Source: Propionispora sp. 2/2-37 | Lineage (GTDB): Bacteria; Bacillota; Negativicutes; Propionisporales; Propionisporaceae | DNA length: 64,000 nt | Assembly (NCBI RefSeq): GCF_001298735.1 | Contig: NZ_CYSP01000011.1 | Span: 62,001-126,000 of the forward strand | Direction: 5' to 3' | Shown here: positions 9,364 to 17,709 of the stretch, in pieces | How the letters are laid out: every line of letters starts with the position of its first letter | Numbering within the stretch: the stretch's first letter is position 1 | Made by a program: the position numbers and the translations under genes | Notes under the pieces: model-generated | Databases searched by the model: none | What the model was told of the DNA's origin: nothing | The model's input: the letters and a program-made list of their open reading frames with translations, nothing else

Positions 9364-9816
9364 TTATTTTTTATATTTGGTATCCAGATCGGCAACCAAT
9401 TGAATTTTCGGCGAAGAAGGACCGGGAGTAAAGACGGACTCCAGCCAGGTGGTGGTTATTTTTTTAGCCAATTCCGGCCCGATAACCCGGGCACCCATGG
9501 TCAGGATTTGAGCATTGTTGCTCTTGATTGCCCTTTCGGCAGAAAAAGTATCATGACACAAAGCGGCGCATACGCCCGGAACCTTGTTGGCAACAATGCA
9601 CATGCCGATACCGGTGCCGCATACCAGAATCCCCCGGTCATAGCCTTGTTCTTTAACAGCCAGCGCCACTCTTTCCCCGATTACCGGGTAATGGGTAGCA
9701 TCCTCCGGTGAGTCGATACCCACGTCCGTAATTTCATGTCCCAGCTCCGTAACATGTTTAATCAAGATTTTTTTTAATTCAAATGCCGCATTATCACTAC
9801 CAATAGCAATTTTCAT
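9364..9816 (-). CDS. RpiB/LacAB-family sugar-phosphate isomerase, EryI/DerI-like
   Basis: About 150 residues, Rossmann-like RpiB fold: MKIAIGSDNAAFELKK at the start, catalytic-Cys loop LVCGTGIGM, and ALCHDTFSAER. It would interconvert an aldose and ketose phosphate. Two residues differ from classical ribose-5-phosphate isomerase B: the SDHAG His is Asn, and the usual HNDAN segment reads SNNAQ followed by TMGARVIG. The SNNAQ/TMGARVIG pattern is what I recall from EryI/DerI-type tetrulose-4-phosphate isomerases, so ribose may not be the substrate. Start at 9816 is set by GAGGTG; the ORF could extend 7 codons. Next to a transaldolase and a DeoR regulator. Confidence 0.85.
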   Translation of the reverse strand: MKIAIGSDNAAFELKKILIKHVTELGHEITDVGIDSPEDATHYPVIGERVALAVKEQGYDRGILVCGTGIGMCIVANKVPGVCAALCHDTFSAERAIKSNNAQILTMGARVIGPELAKKITTTWLESVFTPGPSSPKIQLVADLDTKYKK

Positions 9817-10060
9817 TTTCTTCACCTCTAATTTCATATTTTTATTGCTAACTGCGAAAACTGTACTAAACCAAATTTACGGCAGCCCTGCTCCTCCGTA
9901 CCGCTCTCCTTTTTTGTCTATCAAAAGCTGATTCTCGGTAAATACCGGAATTCCCTTGGTGTCTACCGTAGAGTATTATATCCGAAAAACGCCGGAACAC
10001 TCTAAAAGGAACCTGTAACCCCCGGAATTTTTTACAAACGGGCTGCCTGCGAAAAACCTT

Positions 10061-10705
10061 TTATTTCGGTACGCTTTCCCAGTCTTTCAGGAATTTTTCA
10101 ATGCCGGCGGTTGTCAGCGGATGTTTCACCATTTCGGCAATTACCTTATAAGGAACGGTCGCAATATGCGCGCCGCGTCTTGCGGCCTGAATCACATGAA
10201 TCTGGGTTCTGACGCTGGCAGCAATAATTTCGGTCGGAATATCATGAATAGCAAAGATATCGGCAATTTCTCCAATAAGCCGCATCCCTTCGTCACCGAT
10301 ATCATCCAGCCGTCCCAGGAACGGACTTACATAGGTGGCACCCGCCCGGGCGGCCAGAAGAGCCTGTGCTGCCGAAAAAATCAAAGTCACATTGGTTTTA
10401 ATATTGTTAGCGGAAAGTATTTTGACAGCTTTCAGTCCTTCCGCCGTCATCGGAATTTTAATAACAATATTTTTATGAATTTTTACTAGTTCTTTTGCTT
10501 CTTTAACCATTTGATCCGCTTCAAGCCCAATAACTTCCGCACTGATGGGACCGTCAACGATGGATACGATTTCCTTAATGACTTCTTCAAACACTTTTCC
10601 TTCTTTGGCAATCAGAGACGGATTTGTCGTTACACCGCAGATAACGCCCATATCATTGGCCTTGCGAATATCTTCCACATTCGCTGTGTCGATGAATAGT
10701 TTCAT
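10061..10705 (-). CDS. fsa: Transaldolase / fructose-6-phosphate aldolase-like
   Basis: About 214 residues, the short class I aldolase type (TalB subfamily 3A or FSA, decameric in known members). Motifs are [31 protein letters not shown], the Schiff-base Lys in [44 protein letters not shown] and [25 protein letters not shown]. It moves a dihydroxyacetone unit between sugar phosphates or splits fructose-6-phosphate; sequence reading alone cannot separate these. I use the ATG at 10705 with AGAGGTG upstream rather than the longer ORF. It probably forms a unit with the isomerase at 9364 and is divergent from deoR. Confidence 0.9.
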   Translation of the reverse strand: MKLFIDTANVEDIRKANDMGVICGVTTNPSLIAKEGKVFEEVIKEIVSIVDGPISAEVIGLEADQMVKEAKELVKIHKNIVIKIPMTAEGLKAVKILSANNIKTNVTLIFSAAQALLAARAGATYVSPFLGRLDDIGDEGMRLIGEIADIFAIHDIPTEIIAASVRTQIHVIQAARRGAHIATVPYKVIAEMVKHPLTTAGIEKFLKDWESVPK

Positions 10706-11074
10706 AGCAGCACACCTCTCTACTCTTTGTTTTCCAAAAATACACGCCGTAAACAGCTTCTTCATGGGGTGGAGAGCCGTTCATTTCATGTATCTTTCTT
10801 AATCAAATAGTAACACCGAACTATTTTTTTGTAAAAATTCAATAATCTTTAATATTGTTTGTTTAAGTTATATTGCCGTTTATTATCGTTTATTTTCTTT
10901 TTAATTCTCATATTTTTGCTTTTATTATTTTTTTCATTATTTTTTATCATGTTTTCATATATTATTCAAAACGTTATTTTCATATTATCATTTTTTTGTT
11001 ACAATTTATTTTAGGACTATTTTTTCATTTGCTAAAATGCTAAAATTGAGACATCTTAGAAAGTAGGGATACCT
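10706..11074. promoter_or_regulatory. AT-rich divergent control region fsa/deoR
   Basis: A strikingly AT-rich 369-bp gap with short repeated elements: CCGTTTATTATCGTTTATT, and a tandem TGCTAAAA TGCTAAAA at 11030-11045 just before deoR. DeoR-family repressors often bind direct repeats, so these are candidate operators for both directions. No gene or structured RNA seen. Confidence 0.4.
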
Positions 11075-11839
11075 ATGCTTCCTCTGGAAAGAAGAACAAA
11101 AATTTTAGATGTTTTATATAAACAAAAAAAAATCACCACAAACGAACTGGAAAAATTACTCGGAGTATCCGCCTGCACCATCCGCAATGATTTGCGCAAA
11201 CTGGAAGAAGACGGCTTAGTGGAACGTTCCCATGGCGGTGCTGTTATTCCCCAAAGCATTCAGCAAAATTTCAGTTTTTCCAAACGCCAGTTAATCAATA
11301 AACAGGAGAAAGATATCATCTGCCAAAAAGCCCTGGATTTTATCCATAATGGCAGCACCATCATCATTGATGCCAGTTCCACTTGTTTAACACTGGCAAA
11401 ATATCTGCGGGACTTTGAGCGGCTTATGGTGGTAACCAACGGAATCTATACAGCAATCGAACTCAAAGACAACCCCAATATCAACGTCATTTTAACCGGA
11501 GGCATCGTCCGCCCGAAATCCGGCTCCCTGGAAGGGCTGCTGGCCAAAAACCTGATTAACCAAATCAACGCCGACATCATCTTTGTTTCCGCTCAGGGCT
11601 TCACTCTGGAAGAAGGCCTGACCGATTTTAATTTGCATGAATGCGAACTTAAAAAGCTGATGATGTCCAAAGCAAAGAAAGTGGTCGCTCTGTTAGATTA
11701 CCTAAAGATTGACCGGAACTCGACTGCCAGTTTTGCCCGGTCCAACCAGGTGGATGTCATTATTACCGATGCCAAGGCTCCGGCACACTGTCTGGAGAAA
11801 TACCGGCAAGCCGGTATTGAGGTTATCGTTTGTGAATAG
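11075..11839 (+). CDS. DeoR/GlpR-family sugar-phosphate-responsive regulator
   Basis: A 254-residue repressor. The N-terminal DeoR winged HTH (about 6-60) reads RRTKILDVLYKQKKITTNELEKLLGVSACTIRNDLRKLEEDGLVERSHGG in outline. The C-terminal DeoRC sensor domain has TIIIDASSTCLTLAKYL, TNGIYTAIEL, LTGGIVRPKSGSLEG and ALLDYLKIDRNSTASFA. Family members bind a phosphorylated sugar in the C-terminal domain. It is divergent from fsa and the EryI-like isomerase, so it most likely controls them. A bidirectional terminator follows. Confidence 0.92.
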   Translation: MLPLERRTKILDVLYKQKKITTNELEKLLGVSACTIRNDLRKLEEDGLVERSHGGAVIPQSIQQNFSFSKRQLINKQEKDIICQKALDFIHNGSTIIIDASSTCLTLAKYLRDFERLMVVTNGIYTAIELKDNPNINVILTGGIVRPKSGSLEGLLAKNLINQINADIIFVSAQGFTLEEGLTDFNLHECELKKLMMSKAKKVVALLDYLKIDRNSTASFARSNQVDVIITDAKAPAHCLEKYRQAGIEVIVCE

Positions 11840-11857
11840 CGCTTATGCTATCAGAAT

Positions 11858-11900
11858 AAAGGAAGCTGCTACCGTCTTTATGCCGGCGGCAGCTTCCTTT
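11858..11900. terminator. Bidirectional terminator between deoR and the ger operon
   Basis: A 12-bp stem (AAAGGAAGCTGC / GCAGCTTCCTTT) with a 19-nt loop. ATTTCTTC follows on the plus strand. It serves the convergent deoR and ger operon ends and overlaps the stop codon of the 41-residue ger ORF. Confidence 0.75.
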
Positions 11901-12024
11901 ATTTCTTCTGCCGCATCCAGGTTACCACTGAAAGCATGATCGCCAGAACAACCATAAATAACGGCATCTCCCAGGGATATTCTTTCATAATATGCGACTG
12001 CCAGGGGAATAGATATTTATCCAT
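11899..12024 (-). CDS. 41-residue single-span membrane protein, last gene of ger operon
   Basis: Begins MDKYLFPWQSHIMKEYPWEM, then one membrane segment (about 22-37, PLFMVVLAIMLSVVTWM), and ends RQKK. The ATG lies 2 nt after the gerB stop, and the Shine-Dalgarno sequence GATGAGG sits inside the gerB end, so it is translationally coupled. Small D-type membrane subunits accompany some GerA-type receptors in Bacillus; those usually have two spans, so this is at most an analogue. An open frame extends upstream inside gerB, but no ribosome site supports it. Confidence 0.6.
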   Translation of the reverse strand: MDKYLFPWQSHIMKEYPWEMPLFMVVLAIMLSVVTWMRQKK

Positions 12025-12026
12025 GT

Positions 12027-13133
12027 TTACCTCATCTCCCTCTTTCCTTTTGTCAGCTTCTGCCTGCACCAGGCTACCACAAACAGGATAGTTGGTAATA
12101 CATAAAAGAGCGGCACCCATAAATTATAAGGCAGGACCTTAAGACCGGTATCAATATGGTCTAAGACACTGGAGGCCATTTTTAATCCCAGGTACAGCAC
12201 AATCAGGGTAACAGGCAAAATAAAAATACGGCTGTTTTTGACCCGGGTGAGCTTCTGCATTCCATAAATGGCACCAAAAAGATGAATGGAAAGCTTAAAA
12301 AAAGTCGTTGTCAAAAAGTACATCACTCCCAGAGCATCCAGATTCTGAATAAAATCAGCCACATTAATTTGCTGGATCAATACATACAGCGGATAGATAC
12401 TGCGGGTAAAAGTCGCCTCTCCCAGCACACTGATCGCCACGGCATCCAGAAGGGCAATAAAAAAACCCACCAGGATGGTCGCCGCCAACGTTGTTTTCAC
12501 AATCTTTCCTGATTCTTTGACCAACGGCCAGATCATGGCCAGACCGATGGTTTCCCCAAAGGTCTGCGTCACGCCGAGAGGCCAGACGGTACTCCATATT
12601 TTCTCCCACCCCTGCCCGGCAATCGGTTGCAGGCTCTCAATTTGCACGATTTCCGAACCAATGATTAATACAATTTCGATAATCACCGTTATAAAAAGTA
12701 TGGGCAGCCAAACCTCCCCCAGCCGTCCCAGGGTTTCGATACCGCAGAACAGGACATAAGCAATTAACATCATAAAAATCCCTAAAATAACCACATGGGG
12801 AGTTGCCGGCAAAATGGTTGTCGGTATCAAATCCCGCAAATCCCCGAGACCACGGCCGGCATCGTAAATCAACAGCAAGGGGTACAGCCAGGCTATCGGC
12901 GTGCCTAGCCACCGCCCGAATTGCCGCGGATACCATTCCACCAGCGTTAATCCCGGATGCAGCTTCATGAGAGCCAGATATAAAGAAATCCCCATTATCC
13001 CCAGTGCAGTGGAGAGCAAGACGGAAATCCACGCATCGCGTCCGGCAGATGCGGAAAACCCAAAAATAATAGTTGTACCGATTTGAAATAACACAGTGAT
13101 AGCAAACAACTGATAACTCGATATTCTCTCCAT
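12027..13133 (-). CDS. gerB: Spore germination protein GerAB/GerKB family
   Basis: B subunit of a GerA-type nutrient germinant receptor in the spore inner membrane. It is a 368-residue, roughly 10-span protein of the APC amino-acid-transporter superfamily that forms the germinant-binding subunit in known receptors. The N-terminus ISSYQLFAITVLFQIGTTIIFGF is typical, and amphipathic loops such as GRGLGDLRDLI and GETIGLAMIWPLVKESGK match the family. AAGAGG lies 6 nt before the ATG. It follows gerC by 17 nt and is followed by a tiny membrane-protein gene. Confidence 0.92.
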   Translation of the reverse strand: MERISSYQLFAITVLFQIGTTIIFGFSASAGRDAWISVLLSTALGIMGISLYLALMKLHPGLTLVEWYPRQFGRWLGTPIAWLYPLLLIYDAGRGLGDLRDLIPTTILPATPHVVILGIFMMLIAYVLFCGIETLGRLGEVWLPILFITVIIEIVLIIGSEIVQIESLQPIAGQGWEKIWSTVWPLGVTQTFGETIGLAMIWPLVKESGKIVKTTLAATILVGFFIALLDAVAISVLGEATFTRSIYPLYVLIQQINVADFIQNLDALGVMYFLTTTFFKLSIHLFGAIYGMQKLTRVKNSRIFILPVTLIVLYLGLKMASSVLDHIDTGLKVLPYNLWVPLFYVLPTILFVVAWCRQKLTKGKREMR

Positions 13134-13150
13134 ATGGACCTCTTATGGTA

Positions 13151-14395
13151 TTATTTATCTTCCTGGCGTACTAATGAGTTTGTGACAAAGCCGACCCTCG
13201 GTATCCAGACCTTACTGGCCACCTGTATATCAAGACCGGGATAGTATTCAGGCCAGCTCTCCTTGTATTGGTTTCTCCATTCTGCAGGATACTTACGATA
13301 AACGGCATTTCCAAAGCCTACCACGTCGCATTGCAACTGTTTTTGTGTTTTTTCTAAGGCAATTGCAATTTTTTCATTGATATCATCTGCCAACAATTTT
13401 TCAATATAATAAATGGATTTGGGATCGCTTAAATCTATTTTGGACGAACTCTCATAAATAACGACTTGTGCTTCAATAGACACAGCTATGCTTAATTTGC
13501 CATCATGAATGTCAGGCTGCAGCTTCGTCCTGGCGCCGCGCACACGGGCGGCAATTTTCCCTCCCCCCTTGTCCTCCGGGATATCCACCGTAATCCCACC
13601 GGCCCCTTCTTTTATCTCACCGCGCAGCCACAATATGCCCCGTGTTTCGGCATCACTGATCCAGCCGGCTAGGACGTCTTTACGAAATACAGCCGCGCCT
13701 CTGACGGAGCTAAACGACTTCTCTTCTTTCGGTTTCTCCCTCGCGGCATTGTCGTCATGTTTCGCAAGCAGCGGAAGCATGACAATCTGGCCTGCAATGG
13801 GGTTTATTCCTTCCTCGGTAAGCATGCGAATAAAGTCTTTTAGATCGGTCCGGATCCCTACCCCCTCTTCCCCTTCTTCCCTGATCAGTTCCGACACTGT
13901 CTGTTCGATCCCCGGATCACTCTCCAGCACTTCATCAATATTGTTTGTCGAAAATAAAATGTGCGCTCTCAGATTTGACTGCCGGTACCGCGAAAAAAAG
14001 TCCAGCACATCTGCAACGCCATCTTTGGCCAGCCGTTCGCCGATGACAATGAGCCGCACATGCGAAAACATAATCTCACGCGAGGACTTCCCCTGCAGCT
14101 TGCGAAAAGCATCAACAATGCCTTCACCACATTCGGAAATCAGAATGGTCGGGGCTGTATCCTCGCCTCCGCCGTTGCCACCCCCGCCGCTGCCACCTCC
14201 TCCGTTTCCACCACTACTGCCGGCTAACCTCTTAGGAGTAGGGATAAGCAGCGAAAGGCAAATTTCACCTTTTTCCGTTTTATCAATCCCCACAGCCGTA
14301 ACAATCGCCAGATCATTGATTTCCATCCGGTCCCAGCAGCCGGACAACATCACCGTATTCATCATTACCAGTAAGAAAATTCCGATTGTTTTCAC
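13151..14395 (-). CDS. gerC: Spore germination lipoprotein GerAC/GerKC family
   Basis: C subunit of a germinant receptor: a 414-residue lipoprotein with signal peptide and lipobox VMLSGC (Cys20), then WDRMEINDLAIVTAVGID, the usual Ger(x)C start. Domain order is N-terminal Ger(x)C domain, then the C-terminal GerAC domain containing VGFGNAVYRKYPAEW. A Gly/Ser-rich tract at about residues 59-78 interrupts the first domain and is odd for the family. Start is GTG with AGGAG 11 nt upstream. It sits between gerA and gerB, so the operon order is A-C-B. Confidence 0.92.
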   Translation of the reverse strand: MKTIGIFLLVMMNTVMLSGCWDRMEINDLAIVTAVGIDKTEKGEICLSLLIPTPKRLAGSSGGNGGGGSGGGGNGGGEDTAPTILISECGEGIVDAFRKLQGKSSREIMFSHVRLIVIGERLAKDGVADVLDFFSRYRQSNLRAHILFSTNNIDEVLESDPGIEQTVSELIREEGEEGVGIRTDLKDFIRMLTEEGINPIAGQIVMLPLLAKHDDNAAREKPKEEKSFSSVRGAAVFRKDVLAGWISDAETRGILWLRGEIKEGAGGITVDIPEDKGGGKIAARVRGARTKLQPDIHDGKLSIAVSIEAQVVIYESSSKIDLSDPKSIYYIEKLLADDINEKIAIALEKTQKQLQCDVVGFGNAVYRKYPAEWRNQYKESWPEYYPGLDIQVASKVWIPRVGFVTNSLVRQEDK

Positions 14396-14431
14396 CGCAT
14401 TCGCATCTCCTATTCAGCCTGAAAAAACGGA

Positions 14432-16111
14432 CTATCGGGGAGGCCGGGGCCGCAACGCAGCGTCCATACGCCGGTCGCCTTCAGAACCCGCAAAATCCGG
14501 ACGGGTAATCATCGCCCACCAGGGGACACGAATAAATACATCTTTAAGCGCTCTCCACTCCAGAGGAGCCACCGGCGACAAATAGGGCACGCCAAAGGAC
14601 CGCAAACTGGCCATATGAATCAAAATGGCTAAAAACCCTGCAAACACTCCATACAATCCCAACGTCCCCGCCAAAATCATCAGCAGAAAACGCAGCACAC
14701 GAATAGCTAACGCCTGATTAAAGCGTGGAATGATAAAGGAGGCAATACCCGTTATCGATACCGTAATGACCATGGGCGCCGACACAATACCGGCCTGTAT
14801 GGCAGCCTGCCCGATGACCAGCGCTCCTACTATGCTCACTGTCTGCCCGATTGGACGCGGCAACCGGACACCGGCCTCCCGCAAGCCTTCAAAGAAAATT
14901 TCCATGATCATGGCCTCAACAAAAGCAGGAAAAGGAATGTTTTCCCGGGAAGCCGCCATGGAGAATAATAACGTAGTGGGAATCATCCCCTGATGAAAAG
15001 TCGATACGGCTATATATAAGGCCGGAAGCAGTAAAGCAATAAATAAAAAGACAAACCGAATCAGCCGGATAAACGTCATGACCGTCGAACGTTCATAATA
15101 ATCATCAGGCGCCTGCATCATTTGAAAAAAAGTTTGTGGTGCAATCAAGGCAAACGGAGTATTGTCAACCAGTATCCCAATTTGACCTTCCAGCAAGCTG
15201 CTCGCCAGCTTATCCGGCCGTTCAGTATAAGCAAACTGAGGAAAAATCGAAGCCGGATCATCTTCAATCAGTTCTTCAATGTTACCGCTCTCCAGGATTG
15301 CATCAACCTCAATCCTGCCGATTCTTCTACGGACTTCTTCCACCAGGGCATCGTCCGGGATACCGGCAAGGTAGACAATCACAACATTGGTCTGCGAGAG
15401 GCGGCCAACCTGGAGCAATTCCATTTTTAAGTCGGAAGTTTTCAGTCTTCTGCGAATCATGCTGGTATTGGTTCTTAGATTTTCCGTAAACCCTTCGCGC
15501 GGCCCCCGGATTACAGGATCGACCTGCGGTTCTTCCACGCTGCGCCTGTCCCAGGACCGCAGGCTGGCAAACAGCACCTGCTCCATACCGTCGAGAAAAA
15601 TGGCCACATCACCCGACAGGATTCTGTCCACGGCTTCGCCCAGCATGGTTCCGGCGCTGAGCTGCGCCGAAGTGATAACCCGGTTTTGCAAAATCTCTTT
15701 CAGGTCACGGTTCTGCAGCATTTCTTCCGGCTTTACATCTTTGCCGTATTGAATGAGCGGCCGTAAAACATCGGTATTGATTAATCTTTTGTCGGTAAGC
15801 CCGTCTACAAAAATAAGCAATCCCGGCGTATTTCCCACCTGAAAACTGCGGTAAACCAAATCAGACGATTTATCTAAAACATGCTTTAAAAATAATTCGT
15901 TATCCCGCAGATTGCCCGATATGCTGTACCGGTTCAGGATGCTCTGCCGCAATGTAAGCAGCACGCTTTCCATGGTATCCGCGGCCCGCGAACTGTCTTT
16001 GATCACTTTTTGCAAAGTATTGAGGGCCCGCAGGGTCCGGGGGCGGGAAGCACAAGGCAGTGATTCCGATAATTTTTTCAGCGTTTTATACCGAACCGTT
16101 TTTTTGCCCAC
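14432..16111 (-). CDS. gerA: Spore germination protein GerAA/GerKA family
   Basis: A subunit of a GerA-type receptor, about 559 residues. A large cytoplasmic N-terminal domain carries DLVYRSFQVGNTPGLLIFVDGLTD and DGMEQVLFASLRSWDRRSVEEPQ. Then PDDYYERS leads into four to five membrane spans (VFLFIALLLPALYIAVSTF, ALVIGQAAIQAGIVSAPMVITV and others). I start at GTG 16111, with GGAAGG 6 nt upstream. A longer frame from 16279 would run through the terminator of the preceding gene, so it is unlikely. First gene of the ger operon, which sporulation sigma factors usually control. Confidence 0.9.
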   Translation of the reverse strand: MGKKTVRYKTLKKLSESLPCASRPRTLRALNTLQKVIKDSSRAADTMESVLLTLRQSILNRYSISGNLRDNELFLKHVLDKSSDLVYRSFQVGNTPGLLIFVDGLTDKRLINTDVLRPLIQYGKDVKPEEMLQNRDLKEILQNRVITSAQLSAGTMLGEAVDRILSGDVAIFLDGMEQVLFASLRSWDRRSVEEPQVDPVIRGPREGFTENLRTNTSMIRRRLKTSDLKMELLQVGRLSQTNVVIVYLAGIPDDALVEEVRRRIGRIEVDAILESGNIEELIEDDPASIFPQFAYTERPDKLASSLLEGQIGILVDNTPFALIAPQTFFQMMQAPDDYYERSTVMTFIRLIRFVFLFIALLLPALYIAVSTFHQGMIPTTLLFSMAASRENIPFPAFVEAMIMEIFFEGLREAGVRLPRPIGQTVSIVGALVIGQAAIQAGIVSAPMVITVSITGIASFIIPRFNQALAIRVLRFLLMILAGTLGLYGVFAGFLAILIHMASLRSFGVPYLSPVAPLEWRALKDVFIRVPWWAMITRPDFAGSEGDRRMDAALRPRPPR

Positions 16112-16225
16112 TCCCACCCTTCCTTCCCTGTAAGAATCTATCCGCATATATAGTATTGATAATTTTTCATTTTCTATGTTTGTATCCGGAATAATGATCG
16201 CCTCTGTCTTCCGACAGGCCAGACA

Positions 16226-16275
16226 AACAAAAACAGCCTGGAATTGCTGCACACAGGCAGGCAATATCCAGACTG
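16226..16275 (-). terminator. Terminator after the CBS-domain protein
   Basis: On the minus strand CAGTCTGGA-T-ATTGC pairs with GCAAT-TCCAGGCTG across a loop of about 10-12 nt and is followed by TTTTTGTTTG. It ends the CNNM/CBS gene and argues against the long gerA start. Confidence 0.8.
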
Positions 16276-16288
16276 TCATTTTTCTTAA

Positions 16289-17623
16289 TCAGACGGCTTT
16301 ATTCTCTTCCGGCACGATATCGTCAACTTCCAGTTTACGGATTACAATCCGGGTAATCCGCATATGATCCACTTCTTCAATGACGAACTGATACCCTTCA
16401 TGTTCTATCAGCTGGCCGGTCTGCGGCGGCATTTCAACCTGGGAATATACCCAGCCGCCAATGGTATCGACATCGTCGGATTCCAGTTTAATATCCAGCG
16501 TATGATTCAGCTCTTCCAGCAGCAGACGGCCGTCAACCGAATAGCTGCCTTCCCCGCAAAATTCAATCGCCGAACGTTCTTCGTCAAATTCATCCTGGAT
16601 TTCCCCGACGATTTCCTCCAAAATGTCCTCGACAGTAACCAGGCCGGCCGTTCCACCGTATTCATCCACAACAATGGCTATCTGTGAGCGGTTTTTCTGC
16701 AGCAGCCTCAACAATTCGCTAATCGGCATAAATTCCGGAATGGCAGTAATCTCCCGCACCATGGAGCGGATTTCCGGCTTATTGCCCTGGGCTACTGCCG
16801 CCAGTAAGTCTTTAATATGCACAAAACCAATAATATTGTCTTTATCCGGATCACAGACCGGATAGCGGGTAAGCTGCTCCTGTAAAGCCTTGCCCAGATT
16901 TTCATCAAAAGTATCCTGCGCATACAGACAGATCATATCCGTACGCGGAATCATCACTTCCCGGGCATTTCTTTCAGCAAATTCAAAAATATTATCCACA
17001 AAAGTAAGTTCCGTTTTATTAATATAACCCTGTTTATGACTTTCTTCCATTAGAATGCGGATTTCTTCTTCAGTATGGGCAGCCTCCTGTTCGTTGGCCA
17101 ATTCAATACCAAGGACCCGCAAAGCCATATTGGCAATCGTATTTAAAATCCAAATGAACGGATACATCAACCGGTAAAAACCAATCAAGGGAAGTGAAGT
17201 CCACAAAGCAACGCCTTCCGCCTTCTGTATCGCCAGCGATTTAGGCGCCAGTTCCCCTAAAATGATATGCAGAGCGGTAATGAAGGAAAAAGCCAGCGCA
17301 AAAGACACCGTATGAATGACCTGTGTAGAAAAACCAAGCCCGGCCATAACAGGTTCCAAAAGTGTAGCCACCGCCGGCTCACCTATCCAGCCCAGGCCCA
17401 GCGAAGCCAGCGTGATTCCTAGTTGGCAGGCCGACAAATAGGCATCCAGATGCTCAATTAAATTTTTGGCAAACTTAGCCCTTGTATTACCTGCCTGTAG
17501 TAAAGTTTCAATCCGCGATCCTCTCACCTTCACCATGGCGAATTCAGCCGCCACAAAAAAACCATTTAACAAAACCAGAACCATTACTAAAAATAAATTT
17601 AAAATAATAGACGCAGGGTCCAA
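16289..17623 (-). CDS. CNNM/CorC-type (hemolysin family) membrane protein with CBS pair
   Basis: A 444-residue inner-membrane protein. The N-terminal CNNM (DUF21) domain has about four spans (LFLVMVLVLLNGFFVAAEFAMVKV onward), then a tandem CBS pair (about 210-335; VMIPRTDMICL, YGGTAGLVTVEDILEEIVGEI) and a C-terminal CorC/HlyC domain (about 350-425, SVDGRLLLEELNHTL). Family members are linked to Mg2+ or Co2+ export or homeostasis. The start appears to be TTG at 17623 with a weak AGGGA; an in-frame TGA 21 nt upstream excludes a longer start. It follows pgm by 86 nt. Confidence 0.85.
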   Translation of the reverse strand: MDPASIILNLFLVMVLVLLNGFFVAAEFAMVKVRGSRIETLLQAGNTRAKFAKNLIEHLDAYLSACQLGITLASLGLGWIGEPAVATLLEPVMAGLGFSTQVIHTVSFALAFSFITALHIILGELAPKSLAIQKAEGVALWTSLPLIGFYRLMYPFIWILNTIANMALRVLGIELANEQEAAHTEEEIRILMEESHKQGYINKTELTFVDNIFEFAERNAREVMIPRTDMICLYAQDTFDENLGKALQEQLTRYPVCDPDKDNIIGFVHIKDLLAAVAQGNKPEIRSMVREITAIPEFMPISELLRLLQKNRSQIAIVVDEYGGTAGLVTVEDILEEIVGEIQDEFDEERSAIEFCGEGSYSVDGRLLLEELNHTLDIKLESDDVDTIGGWVYSQVEMPPQTGQLIEHEGYQFVIEEVDHMRITRIVIRKLEVDDIVPEENKAV

Positions 17624-17709
17624 TAAATCCCTAGCTCTCTGTCAACCAGGTTATCTGTTTATTACCTGGACACGAGAGTAGGTTCACCTCCTTCATTGTC
17701 TTCCATCAG

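Noticed and set aside
11899-12120. 73-residue version of the last ger ORF
   Set aside because: Its first 32 codons lie inside gerB in another frame and lack a ribosome site; the 41-residue form is supported.
13509-14585. 358-residue plus-strand frame opposite gerC
   Set aside because: Low-complexity Ser/Pro/Arg product that runs antisense to a clear lipoprotein gene; no ribosome site and no family resemblance.
16112-16200. Sigma-G promoter before gerA (CAATACTA as -10)
   Set aside because: The -35 part does not match at the right spacing, so I did not list it.
16112-16279. N-terminal extension of gerA
   Set aside because: It would include the terminator of the preceding gene; GTG 16111 has a good ribosome site.
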